Source of the DNA: Acanthosoma haemorrhoidale
Taxonomy: Eukaryota; Arthropoda; Insecta; Hemiptera; Acanthosomatidae
DNA: 64,000 nt
Assembly (NCBI GenBank): GCA_930367205.1
Contig: OV884011.1
Span: 112,087,139-112,151,138, forward strand
Direction of reading: 5' to 3'
Below are positions 11,681 to 23,766 of this stretch, piece after piece. The position numbers and the translations under genes were made by a program. The number at the start of each line of letters is the position of its first letter. Within the stretch, counting starts at the first letter, position 1. The notes beneath the pieces were generated by a model, which worked only from the letters and a program-made list of their open reading frames with translations, had not been told where the DNA came from and ran no database searches.

Positions 11681-12319
11681 TGTTGTTGGTCAGAATAAAA
11701 CCCCAAATACATTGGTTACTGAGGGCTATATATACCCACTAGTTTTGGCCGGTAAATCATTCTAACCACGGCTCTCTGACTGGTACTTTCAGCTGCACTG
11801 ATGTTTCAAGATTTGGCCTTCTCACTTATAAAACCTCAACATCTATCTTCCTGAACCTCGCTGTTTTAGTCCGGCCTAGTCAGACTGCACACCATCCTAG
11901 TGAGATTCTCTGTCTTCGCCTCGCTAATAATAGCACCTCCTTGGTATATACCTCTCCCTCGTGGACAACGGTTGCCGTGGCCCTACAAACTTTACCTAGT
12001 AGTGTCTCCCTTGCCAATCCAGTCTGCCTCTCTCCGGTTTACACTCGCCTTTGGGATCCGGACGGTTTTCGCCTACCCTCAGATACCGAGTGTGAATTCG
12101 TGGTCATTCAAGACCACATAAACTACCTTCAATACCTACTTATACCTCTTCTCCTAAGTATAGTGCACTGTCCGTCATAACTACTAAATATGGAGTCAGA
12201 TAGTACAGTAGTAAGACCCATCAATGTCATGAAGCAATTGTCCAGGTCATAGCCTAATCAACCACCACTTCGTCACTAGGGCTAGGGTAACTAGGCACCC
12301 CCCTCGTGACGACCCGACA
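11681..12319 (+). mobile_element. Solo LTR-like repeat, copy 1 of the TGTTGT...CCCGACA family
   Basis: Member of a dispersed family also found at 16.8, 27.6, 30.2, 36.2 and 36.5 kb. Shared blocks include TTTAGTCCGGC, GGGATCCGGACGGTTTTCGC, a GAACATAGTGCACTGTC-like block, GGAGTCAGAT and a CTCGTGACGACCCGACA terminus. It carries a TATA-like box (GGCTATATATACC near 11730). The TG..CA ends, promoter-like and polyadenylation-like content and lack of coding sequence suggest a long terminal repeat without its internal region. The left end is placed at TGTTGTTGGTCAG by analogy with other copies. No target duplication could be confirmed. Confidence 0.6.
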
Positions 12320-12324
12320 TCATT

Positions 12325-12460
12325 CATAGCAGGTCACGAGTCCACTGCCGCTTTAGTCTCCGAGAAGGATTATAGGGATGAGTGGAGCAGTGTAATGACT
12401 GTGCTAGGGGATTAGGGTGGATAGGTTACTATGGAATTTTTTGAACTTGGAAAGATGCCC
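12325..12460 (-). mobile_element. Jockey-like LINE fragment (end of ORF)
   Basis: From TAGCAGGTCACGAG to GAACTTGGAAAGATG this matches 23950-24082, the last codons of the Jockey-like ORF, in the same (minus) orientation with about 10% visible differences. It abuts an LTR copy on its left and the tRNA-Val terminator on its right. The 3' UTR and tail that should lie to the left are absent. Confidence 0.75.
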
Positions 12461-12463
12461 GAG

Positions 12464-12475
12464 AAAAAAAAAAAA
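12464..12475 (-). terminator. RNA polymerase III terminator of tRNA-Val
   Basis: A run of 12 A on the + strand is a run of 12 T on the minus strand, starting 3 nt after the discriminator base of the tRNA gene. This is the canonical Pol III termination signal. Confidence 0.8.
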
Positions 12476-12478
12476 TTA

Positions 12479-12551
12479 TGTTTTCGCCCAGGATCGAACT
12501 GGGGACCTTCTGCGTGTTAGGCAGATGTGATAACCGCTACACCACGAAAAC
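12479..12551 (-). tRNA. tRNA-Val (anticodon AAC)
   Basis: A 73-nt cloverleaf on the minus strand. The acceptor stem GTTTTCG/CGAAAAC pairs perfectly, with discriminator A at 12479. The A box includes TGGTGTAGCGGTTA in the D arm. The anticodon stem TCTGC/GCAGA closes loop CTAACAC, giving anticodon AAC. The T arm/B box reads GTTCGATCC. No intron is present, and CCA is not encoded, as is normal in eukaryotes. All stems are intact and a T-run terminator follows, so it is probably functional. It sits next to a Jockey-like fragment and an LTR copy. Confidence 0.95.
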
Positions 12552-14784
12552 CGGTTCACTTAAGAAGAAACATAAAAAACCTTGAGAGTTATACGTGGTA
12601 AATCGTTCCGCTATGCTGTGCTCTAGGTTCAGGAAAGCTCAAAGTAGCTCTACAGAAATCACAATATTAAATTAGATATCAACCTGTTATGCTATGACGC
12701 GATGGAATGCTGTAGATCCAGGTCAGACATACTCGTTAGCGAACCTCCGAAGTGAGGGTACCTCCATCGAGATGGTGGGGTGGGCGAACGACGAATCAGT
12801 CTGTGCTCAACTGGCCGGTATTCAGTCGCAGATGGAATACTACTTCTGACCATGTGAGTCCGCTGTTATTTATTCACTGACTGCCGTATCTTTTAATAAA
12901 TGAACCACCAATATACCTTTTCACGAATAAGCTTTGGTTATTGACTTTTCAATCGGATTTACGCGTTACAGTAACCCCATTACTTGCTGATTACGTAAGG
13001 GCTGAGTAGTGAATTATATTAGGGTAAACCAATAGTTCAATAAACCCGGTACACAGTATTTTTATACAGAGATTGGTTGGTTTTTTCTGTGTTCCTCTGA
13101 AGGGGGCGGCTGTACTTTCATACAAGTATATAATCAGTATCCCGTTTCACCGAACTCTCTGTCTACCAGTACAAGTGTACTTCGCCTGTGGTAATTACCA
13201 TTTTTAAACTTTTGAGCATTTGAAAATTCCGTCTTTCGTCCAGGTGATCCAATAACAGGAATCACGAGAAAAAAAGTTAAGAGGAAGTAAGTATAAGTCA
13301 CATTATTCTATTTCTGGAATTCATGGCACGTAGCTTAGAATCAACCATATAAAAGTGTTGTCCCAAAAACGAAAATATTTCCAAAATTAATATTTTGAAA
13401 GTCAAGAGAGATTTTATTATAAATATATTACATGTTTTTTTTAGGTAAGTTTAGTTAGAAAACAGCTATATTATTTATTGTTGTTACTTACTGATGACAT
13501 CAGTTGGGGAAAGACAACAAAACTGTATAATTATACCATTTCACAATCCGACAGTAATTGTTTTATTATGTATATCAGAATAGATATGTAGCATAGTGAC
13601 TCTCACATTATTTCTTTATTTATTGATATACGATCCTCAGCCGACACTATATCTACTCAGGCATCCTCAGGACTGAAATTTGGAACAAGAAACATAAATT
13701 TACACATTTATAAAAATAATTACTCACAAAAACACAATTTAACAAATAATAATATTAGGGGAAATAGAAAGAGTATAACATCAAATCTGTGAATGATATT
13801 ATCTTTTCAATTTTTATTATTCGTTAGTTTTATATATACACACACACACACAAATATATATATATAAAGATCTTGTTTCCTCAGTTTATTTTTTTATTAC
13901 TTTAGAAAACGAATAAGATTTAAATAAACCTTTTTTTTTATTCATTTATTTTCCTTTATTGATATTACTAACAATTACCATCACTAATAGATGTGTGAAT
14001 CACCTCGACTGCTTCTTACTTGCAAAAACTTTCTCTTCTTATCTTCCATTCCCCTCTCACGTCCATCCCGCACAAAATTATTTCACCAAATCTTCTGCGA
14101 TCCTGGCTCTCGTTTAAGAGAATAAAATTCTCGAAAGTTGGACATTAATTTGATCATAAGCAATATTTAGGGGAGACATTACCTCCCTCTTAGAAAACTG
14201 GAATCTTATTCCAGAAACAATTGAAACGCATATCAACGTGATATGCAAAACAACAGTGAACATCACTATTTAGACTCTACTATGTTGTGATATAATCTAT
14301 CCCAACATAACAAATAAATCCATAAACATGGTGTTTATTTTATCACACCATAATCCATAACATGACCATAAATACTGTTGTGTTTTCCTCAATTTTTATG
14401 TAGATAATTTGACGTACTCTTTAAAAACAGCATCAAAATAGCAACATACCCTCTTTTGTAACATACAATAAGTTAATAACAATAAAATAAACATATTTCT
14501 TATTACTACTATTAATAGTGGCTAGCATAAATAATTTTGTTTACAGCGATATATTAGAATACAGGCTTTTAAAAATCAATGTAAACAAAAATAACACCAC
14601 ACAGTATTTTTCAGTTGATTTACAAATTGTTGTAGTTATTTTTGTTTTTTTGATAAATATAGAAAATATCCATAACCAATCAAATTGACCTACAGTACAC
14701 AACTTTTATATAGCTTCCGTAATAAATTACTAAGATTAGAATCAACTTTTTTTATATCCATATTTTTTTAAAGATAATATTATT
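12552..14784. other. Intergenic DNA with a small Penelope-type 3' remnant
   Basis: No gene is recognised. Around 13633-13676 the minus strand repeats the block TCCTGAGGATGCCTGA...GTCGGCTG seen intact at 31146-31180, but the GAAA core has been lost. Short CA and TA runs occur near 13840-13865. Confidence 0.5.
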
Positions 14785-14796
14785 AATTTCTATCAT

Positions 14797-14868
14797 TCTT
14801 AATTACTTATTGCCTTATAAAAGGCAGATTGTAATAATTGCACAATAAAGGAATTAACAAATAAATAA
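14797..14868 (+). mobile_element. 72-bp Jockey-like 3' end insertion with target duplication
   Basis: This holds only the terminal part of the Jockey-like family: ATTACTTATTGCC, AAGGCAGATTGTAAT and a CACAATAAAGGAATTA tail. It is bounded by perfect 12-bp direct repeats AATTTCTATCAT at 14785-14796 and 14869-14880, a target-site duplication. It is an extremely 5'-truncated retrotransposition event. Confidence 0.85.
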
Positions 14869-14880
14869 AATTTCTATCAT

Positions 14881-16769
14881 AGATAATTACATAACATATG
14901 TACAACTTTTTTTTAAAAATCTTTTGTAGTAAGTAGCATTAAAAACAATCAAAAAAAATAAATGTTAACATTGATAACTGATTACTTGAAGAACACCATT
15001 GTACATATCGGCAGACTGATTTTTATTCTTAATTTCAGTGATTCCCCATTTTTTTTCTGTTCTTTACGATCCATACATTTGTACAGATTGTGGAGATCCA
15101 TTTGTGGCTCATCTTCTTCATTTTCAGATGTATTCTCATCATCATCATCTATTTAAATCATTTTCAAGTATCCCAGATCTTCTTTTTCTGAATTAACGTC
15201 TTCATCGGCTACTTCATCAATATCATAAACGTTATTTGAATCATTATTTTAAGAAATCAATGGATCTGCAGATTTATCTGACAATTTGCTCAAAATTTGG
15301 AACACCAGGTTAAACCGATCTTCCTACAGAGTTATACTCTTTTTTCCGTACTCAAATATTCCCACCGTACTCACCAAAAGAAGTATATTTTCCCTATATG
15401 CAACGATCTAATGTACCAGCAAAAACAGATTCCAAAAATTTAAACAATCAAACGGTCTATTTTTAAAATACTCGCAATAGTCTCTTTTTGACGCACGACG
15501 GTTGATAATTCTATTTTGCCAGTAAGTCTATTATTCGAAAAATGTAATCAGCGGGCAATGCGCACATATTTCACATGGGATTTTCACAACTTTAACAGTA
15601 CAATAATGAAGGAAACGTTTAAAAAAGCAATTAATTGAGCAAGTTATTCATAAATTATGCTAATTTGTTTATCATTATAATTTGTTTGAATGAAATGAAC
15701 ACGTTTTCATCGGAAATTCTCTACTGAAAATTAAGTCGTTTGTCTCGGAATCTGTCATTATCAGTTTTTTGCTAAAATTACATCCCACAATGCACAATGG
15801 ATCTGCATTATAATATCCGATTATTCCTGATGAAGCTTCCAATTAGAATTTATATATTTTATAAAATGGACTAAAAACAGGGCGCCCTTGCTCAATGTCA
15901 AAGGTATAGGATTAGTCAAAATATAATTATATCGTCAAAATCACGATACTTATGATTCGTATGGCGTGAACATAACTGTGCTAAAACCAAATAAAAGTAC
16001 TGAAATGCTTAATAAAATTATTCATATAAACAAATCGTGTTCTTTCATTCAAATTATTGGGAAGATTGAATGGGAATCTTAGTGATCTCCAAATAAATAA
16101 GAGCATTTATCCATTTGGCATTTAAGCATTTGCAGCTGTTAGTGGGTCGGATAATTCCTAAAAACGGCAATGTACAAAAAATATTTGTAACGATCTGTAT
16201 TTTTTAAGGGAACTTAAACATTAAAAAATGATTCGTTTCTGGACTATTCGCCATCATGGAATGGCCATCCTGGTTTTCGCAATTCCGGAAGTAGTCCTTT
16301 GGAGGAAACCACTGTACGAAATTCACGGTATGAGGTCTTCAAGAGGATTGAAATTTGAAAAATGGCCCTTGAATTACATCACTATCCTAGAGTACCTGAC
16401 AAATCGGATATCGAAGGATAAACCGGATATTAATTCAAGCTCACCTCAGAGCTTAATACCTAAAGACCTCACTTCCGAGGATACCGACAGAAAATAAAAT
16501 GTCTTTGACACATATTGCCATCCTGGAGTAGCTGTAAATTATGGCCGGTAATAGTAGCATCGGTATGTGACCCGACAAGAAAGTGAAAAAGTAGTTTCCA
16601 GTCTATACCGCTATTCTGCAGTTACTGGGCCAAGAAGACCTTGTGTATCGTGAATTTCTTGCAGTTATAACATCGATGTTGCTACTTCTGACCGGGTGGG
16701 TACAAATTCTAGAGAATTCAAGATGACGATGAAGATGTATCCTGAAACGATTTTTTCGTTTTAGTACAC
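14881..16769. other. Intergenic DNA with an acidic coding-like relic and an 89-codon open frame
   Basis: At about 15040-15260 the minus strand encodes Asp/Glu-rich peptides (for example DDDENTSENEEDEPQMDL) broken by stops. They resemble acidic N-termini of piggyBac-type transposases, but that is only a suggestion. At 16228-16497 on the + strand an 89-codon ATG frame ends in a Ser/Asp/Lys-rich tail; no family is recognised. Confidence 0.3.
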
Positions 16770-17592
16770 CCAGGACTCAAAGTTCTCAGTCGGAGGGCAC
16801 CCGCCAGATGTTGGTCTCATCGACCCAGCCATCCCCATAGGGTGTCAGAAAGTGAAATTTAGAATAAACCTGTGGTATTTGACCTTTGCTTGCTGTCTAG
16901 TCGGTGGGCAACTCGTAATTGTTTATTGATCTGACTCCGTAAGATCTTAGAATGTTCAAGCTAGGTTTTATAGGAAGTGGTCTTGGAATGACCACGAGTT
17001 CACACTTGGTGTCTGTGGATAGGCGAACACCGTCCGGATCCCAAAGGCGAGTGTGGACCGGAAAGAGGCTGACTGGAGTGCTGGGGGAGACGCTACTAGG
17101 TTAAGTTTGTATGGCCCCAGAGATCGTCGTCTGCGTGGAAGGGATCCCTTCTGAGGGTGTGCTAGTGTCAGCGAGACGAAGCCAGATAATCCCACTAGGA
17201 AGTGGGGTCTTACAATGCTGGACTAAAGCCATCAGGATAGGAAAGAGAGGTGCAAAGGTAATTTAATAAGAAAGCCATGGTATGAGTAGACCAACAAGCG
17301 CCAGTACAGAGCGAGAGAGAGACTGAGAAGGGGCAGTGTTCAAGTGTAGACCTCGACAGTCTAAAAATTCTCAGACTTTCTGCTTTGTATAGGCAGATCA
17401 TTCTTGCCTACAGCGAATGAAAGAGCTTTTTATTTCGGAAAATCCTGACAGTTTATTTTGGCCAATCGCGGACTACTACAACCTCTTCCCTAGTGAGCTC
17501 TTCCGGGTCAGGATGGTGAACTGGTCTCCTCTCTCTGGTCCAAGATGAGGGTAACTTCTATTTATTCGTGCTGAAGAAGTTATTGTGCTATA
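16770..17592 (-). mobile_element. Solo LTR-like repeat, copy 2
   Basis: In inverse orientation to copy 1, it shares the GGGATCCGGACGG block, the TTCCTAGTGGGATTATCTGG and GGCTTTAGTCC blocks, and a GAACACTGCCCC/CTCTCTCTC segment with the 36.2-kb copy. It also shares a GGAGTCAGATCAATAAA polyadenylation-like block and an upstream TATTTATTCGTG block with the 27.6-kb copy. At ~820 bp it is the longest family member. Both ends are approximate because the terminal motifs have diverged. Confidence 0.6.
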
Positions 17593-20365
17593 AGTGTAGT
17601 ATTTATTTTGCTTTAACAACTATTTAAAAACAAAATCACATTTACAAATACTTTTTATTAAAAAATTGATTTAAGTATAAGTAAATGAACGTGCACAAGC
17701 ATTTAAATAGTTTTCCCTGCTCTGGTAAAACAAATACTTCGTAATTTGTGTCCCTATAATAATAATATAATCCTCATAGTACCTAATTCGTATTGCTCTT
17801 TCATGCCCGTGATTTGTGATACAGATATCGTAACGAGTCTCATTTTGATTTTAATTTGACTTTCATTATTTCTATATTTTTATTCGTTCCACATTGGTTG
17901 ACATTTAGTACAACATCAAACTTCGCCAGAAATGCGTAGGTCTTAAAATTCGTGATGGGCTATACGATCGTATTGAAGGCCATGCTGATTGGACCGGAAG
18001 CAGAGCCAACAATACAGTCGGAACACAACCGAGTTTCAATATAGTCCACTTCACCAATTCAAAGACCACTTCATCAAAAAATTTAAAATTAGATAACCTA
18101 AGAGATTATTTGTTGAATCGTCTCGATCACTCAATATCGTCTTTTGGACAATCTTTTTAAATCCGATAGATCTCTATAGATGGATTTGTATTGGTGGTTC
18201 CCATGAGTTTTTATTTCATTTAATATCTTTTAATTTCGTTTATCTATCCTTCCTTAATGTTTATCTATCCATATGGAGAAATCAGGAAATCAAATCTTTA
18301 ATAGCTTCTGAGCTGTGTGAAAATCTTAAAAAGAAAAGGACCGACTTTAAATGCTACATGCTGCATTAGATGACACCATGCGTCAGTACAGCGAACCTCA
18401 ACTTAAGATAGTTTAGAGCGAAAACATTCGAATACCAGTTTTCAAACCTAAATGGCAGATTCAGGAACACATATTCTCTTTAAGAATGATGCTAATGCAA
18501 TCGCTTAGTATCGCTCTTCGCAGTATTTTCCTTCCTCGTGAAGACTAATTATTCTTACTGAATCATTGCGGCTTGAACGACTCTCTATCATATGAATAAA
18601 ACAAGATAGGATTAATAAAGGGGCAATGGGAAAGGCCCAAACTGAAAGGGGAATTAAAATCAATCATGAAAAACATTTAATCCTTTGTTTGTTAACAAAT
18701 AGTTAGTAACAATGGTATGAATAACCTCTAATGTATGTCTTGTAACTGATCCTATTACTTTACACTATTACTATATTACTATAATTACATAAAACATAAT
18801 TACTATAAATAAAATAAAACATAGGTTATGCTCCAAAACTAAAAAAATCTCGAGATTTATAGGTTTTGTGATTTTCTTTGACGGGAGTGTACAAGAAGTA
18901 TCGTATAATTCAACAACGTTGCTAGAATGTTGCGTAAATTTCCTGTCAGCAGTTGAGATCAAAACTCGATCAGTTAAACAATATCAGCTGGAGTGCTACA
19001 TCCAGTGATGAAAAAAGTTATTTCGATCTGGAAAAATCGCTTGTATCTTTAGCTGTTATTATTAGCTATTATTTGTTTCTTGTTTTTGTATGATCATAAT
19101 CATCAGTTAATTTTGTTGATTGTTCTAGTTTCATGCATAAAATACACCCAATTTACTAATGCATCATAATTTTATACAATTTATAGTGTTTCTATTACAA
19201 TGACAATGGGCTTATGTTTATTTATTTCTTGTATGCCATAATTATTTTTATTTAGAATATTATTAACCCAGCCAATTCTAAACGAAACAACCACAAATAG
19301 TTCAATTACGCAATATGCATAAATTATTATCTTGATCACCGAATGAATTTTTCCTCACGACATTTTTACCATGAGTTTCTTTGTGTCTTCGAAAGAAATG
19401 ACAGGTAAATGACGTTCCATTCATTTCCAGCAGCAATGGATGTACAATACCTGGGCAGAATACACACTCTAGAGACCCAGTCATCTCCTGTATGTTTCCT
19501 ACAGTATTTCTGCTTACTTGCAAATTACGTCACCTTACTGCAATAATGAGAAGCTAAACGATTAAAGCACCAGTCTATCACATATACCGACAACGAATTG
19601 TATTCTTAATGCACCCATTATTCAACTCTCTACAACCAACTTCATGGTTTAAAAAACAAAAAACCTAGAAATATCAATAATGATGCCTACCAAATACCAT
19701 TTTACCAACTTTCACCATTAGTATGATTTTATTTTACCTGACTTTACTTACGTCATACACATCAAACAATGACGAAGTTTCATGAAAATTAATGTATTAT
19801 AACTGTTTAATTATACTATATTGCATATGCATTACCAACTTACTTCAGGAATTAAAGTAATAAATAAAATTTTTAATTTCAAATGAACATTGGGCTATTA
19901 AAAAGATACAGTACGTCAAACAATAAAGTGGCATTGTTAACAGTGTTGATGATCATACATTATTATTGTGTTTATTTACATGCATTAAATGTTTATGACA
20001 TGGACATGCAAGTCATATCGCTATGGCCAATCGCTGTTTCATTGGGTTAACTGTTCATCTAATCTTTAGCTAACTGAACAGAGAATAGCATATGGTTTCT
20101 GCCATATTATGCCGTAAGTCTGGAAGACCTATCACTTTCCTAACAAATCAATGACGTAACTCTTTCTACTTTTTTACATGTTAAAGAGGACACTCGCTGG
20201 ATTCTACTTCTATAGCTTCCTTACTTTTAGTTATTTTATATTGTACACCGGCTTACTATTTACAATTAATTTGAGACTTAAAAAAAAGTTCCATGTAGGA
20301 CGTAGTTTTTTAAAATGTTTATCTGTAGAAAATTACAATCTGTCCATGAAGGACAATAGATATTT
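17593..20365. other. Intergenic DNA, nothing recognised
   Basis: AT-rich, with no confident gene. A minus-strand frame at 19302-19523 contains CVFCPG and RRHKETHG, a Cys/His spacing vaguely like a zinc finger, but this is too weak to call. Confidence 0.4.
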
Positions 20366-21910
20366 GTGATAAATTCTCTCATTCATATCATATTTACAAT
20401 ATTGCATTCATTTTTTCATTTATGTAATATTTACAATATAGATTCACACATTATAAACAGGGATGCATATATGCAATGGAGAAGGACGCAACAATCGAGT
20501 AGATTCTTCACGTTACTCCTGCAGCCACATTTTCGCTACGAAGGGTAAGTGGCGATGGGAGAGCGCTAGAGCCACATATTGTTCTGGACATGAGAGAAGA
20601 AAACTGAGCTCCTCAATACCTCGTGACTTAATATTTCTACCAAAGATCCTCTTCCATCTTAGCTTAGACCGCTTCCGCTTCAATCACCGAGGAGGATTAG
20701 TGAGATGGGTAATGATTGAAAGCTATCTTGCTAGAGATTTCGGGTGTCGGGGGAGAGGGGGTGATTTGATAAGTTTTAATTCCAGGCTTTTGAGGATCCC
20801 ATCGTGGATCATGGGAATTTTATGATCGTTGTATTTGTGACATAAAAAGGTGCATTAACTGATATCCTCAGAACATTAGATTGAAAGGATTGTATGGCCG
20901 TGAAATAAGTCACTTGTTATTTGACTTAGGTATGGCTAGTATTTTTGTAAGACTCGAAAAATTAATAATGGAAGGAAGAAATACCACTTTACTAAAAGTA
21001 CTGGCACGTACTTTTGAAAAGAAACTTTTGAGGGCTAAAACTCCGTTGATGCCAAGTTTTGAAGTACCGAGAAAAAATCCTCAGAATCCACTGTCACCTT
21101 GATTTTTGGAAACAATGGATAAATGAGTTTGCAACTTACCTCATCTATTATTATTACTATTAGAAATTTTCAGATATATGCAGAAATATACATACATCAT
21201 ATTCATTCACAGCCACAACCATCGACTACCATTACACAACGAATGCCACAAACAGACCCCGTCTGCTATCTTCGGCTTTACTTTGACAGGAGACAAACCT
21301 GGTCAACTAAATAAATGACATTTAACATAGTCAGTAAAATGTTAACCCCAATTTGGCTACTAAGATTATTTGTTATGTTTTTGTGACTGATCTGTTCCTC
21401 CCGGACGCAACCTCGTAGATGAGGATTGTCCCCTAGAGGCCGGTCTACTAAGTCGAGGGGGGGCTTGTCTGTGGAGCCGGGAGACACCCCTCGGCGACTC
21501 TTCTAATCGGAACTCCTTTCACCGAGAGAGGTAGACCTATTGATATTATTTGTTATATTTTGGGACGTGGGCCAGTTCTCTCTGGGCCAAAAAGGCCTGG
21601 CACTCCAGTGACAGAACCCCCCTCCCAGGTAACAATGGCCGGTAGTCATAGACGAAGAAATATTACCAGCCCTCTCTAAGGCAAGAACACTTTGAGTATT
21701 ATTAGAACTAAAAGAGACTAATGTAGAGCCACAAGTAGAGCTAACCCTCAGAGAAGCTACTCTGGTCACAACAGTCAATAGTGCCCGAGCTGTCTGGTCC
21801 TGCTTTTCAAGTCTTGTAGGTGGATCCCAGGCTAGTCTTACATCAAGGTGAAATCCAACACTCTCACTGTGATAAGGATCTGCGCCGTCGGGTAAAAGTG
21901 ATATTAATCA
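20366..21910 (-). mobile_element. Old, diverged Jockey-like copy interrupted by a GC-rich insert
   Basis: Pieces at 20366-20470 (CATTCATATCATATTTACAAT), 20605-20720 (CCTCGTGACTTAAT... ACCGAGGAGGATTAG) and 20815-20905 (TTGTGACATAAAAAGGTGCA, GATTGAAAGGATTG) follow the order of the Jockey-like 3' UTR and ORF end on the minus strand. A further piece at 21800-21905 (CAAGTCTTGTAGGTGGATCCCAGG) matches the next upstream ORF region near 24360-24430. The ~900 bp between them is not Jockey-like: it holds a GC-rich stretch (21380-21790) with a ~20-bp direct repeat (TTATTTGTTAT...) at ~21366 and ~21545. That part may be a separate insertion. Confidence 0.55.
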
Positions 21911-23766
21911 TAAAGACGTAAGCACATGCATTATTTGTCAGGGCTATAGTGTACTATTAAACTATTACTACATCACATCACCAAATTGGTAATAAACTCG
22001 TTTTTGCAAACGTAATGAAATCCTTAATTGTGAGACAGTGTAATCATTATTACCCATTGCTAGCCAAAATATACTGCCAGGATCCAGAGATTCCAACACA
22101 GAACCTCCCCGATAACTGGTCTTGTGCTCTGCTCTACCCCTCAATGATGTAGTCCTGTACGATTGGGGACATTGCCAATGTAAATTCTCTTTGGCTAAAC
22201 TATTGCAAGGTATTTGTGCCGCACAGTCTGTTTATGAAAAATCAAGAGGGTCAAAGTTAAAAAAATTGATGGAATATATTTGTTATAAAATTTAATTCTA
22301 TAAATTGAGACTATGGTGCAGAGATATTAGAAAAAATCGTATTAACTGAGTTTAAAGTAAAAAAAACAAAAACAAGATAAACAACAAATACTATTGAGTC
22401 AATGTCTAATTCCTGTAAGGTAGAATACCGCTTTCATTGAGTGAACAACTTATAAATTTAACACATTTAAGCTAAAATTTTTTTCAAAAAATATGGATTC
22501 TAAACCAAGAGCTAAACATTTTTAAAATGTATCAATTGAATTCATAAAAAGTTCTAGTCAATTTCGATATATTTTTTTTACAATTGAATAGAAATTGAAA
22601 TGATGATTACTAAAATCCAAATTTTAAAAGCTATAATGGTTTTGGAACTTTTGAGAACTTCAGAATATACACATATCGATATATGTCCTGTTTATACTAT
22701 TCATGTGCTTTAAATATATACCAAGTTTGTATAGTAATTAAATGCATATACATAAATTGTTTATTTCAGTTGCAAAAGATGTGATTATACGAGGAATGCC
22801 GTGATATCTTGTATGAATAGGTACGAAATAAATTCAACCTTCAGAACCCTCCTAAATGTCTAAGCGAAGAAAATTGCAATCGTAGCTTTACCAACCTACA
22901 GTGGATGCATAAAAACTGGTTGGGTGAAGAAATTGAATTTCAAAGCTTGTTTTACATGCACTTAATTTGCCTTCAAAAGGTTTCGATGATTGTGGTCCCA
23001 AGTCAAAACGAAGAAAAGTTGAGCTTCTACAGAGACAGTGGTCAGCAATGGAACTTCCTTAACAACAATTACCTTTTCCTGAAATTTTTTTAGTTTACAG
23101 GGTAAGATATCTAATGAAAGTCATCATTCAATTGCGTAATAAACATTTCTAAAGAAAATTGTAATGATTACATCTCCGCTTTTTAATTATTGATATAAAT
23201 ATAAATGAATAATTGATTTTTAAAAATAAGTAATTGTTGCAAGCTAATAATAACCCGAAGTCAGTAAAATGACGTATATAAAATAAATTTATACGATAAT
23301 TTACGCTAATTCAATACAAATCTAATTGATCTTTTTTTCCTAAAAATACATAAAACTTATGAATGTGTTCTTTTATAGAAAAAATAAATCTCAGCTCCAT
23401 AAAATTGGTCAAATTTTTCGCTAAAAATTCTTAAGGCTAGTGACAATCCACAACATCATTGCTCATATTTCAAGTTAATTATTAAGCCAAACAGCTAGTC
23501 CCACCAACTGTAATAAAAACCTTCTGATTGAATCCAAGAAATATGTGAGTATTTATATACTACAATTAGTTATGAATCGCTACGCTCACATAAACCTGGC
23601 TTCTTGTCCTTGAAACAGCCGTTTTTTTTTTCAATTCACCTTTGTTACTCTAAGTTAAAACAATTGAGCAAACACTTTACTTCAAAGAGATGGGTTTGAA
23701 GTAGATTCGCCTAAGAATCTATAATTATATAGAATTATCTGTAAATTTGAAGGGGCTATGGAGAAA
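21911..23766. other. Intergenic DNA, nothing recognised
   Basis: AT-rich. Only short frames occur (for example 22905-23093 +), without family resemblance. Confidence 0.45.

Noticed and set aside
19302..19523. Possible Cys/His zinc finger
   Set aside because: The spacing does not fit a standard C2H2 or BED finger well, and there is no supporting context.
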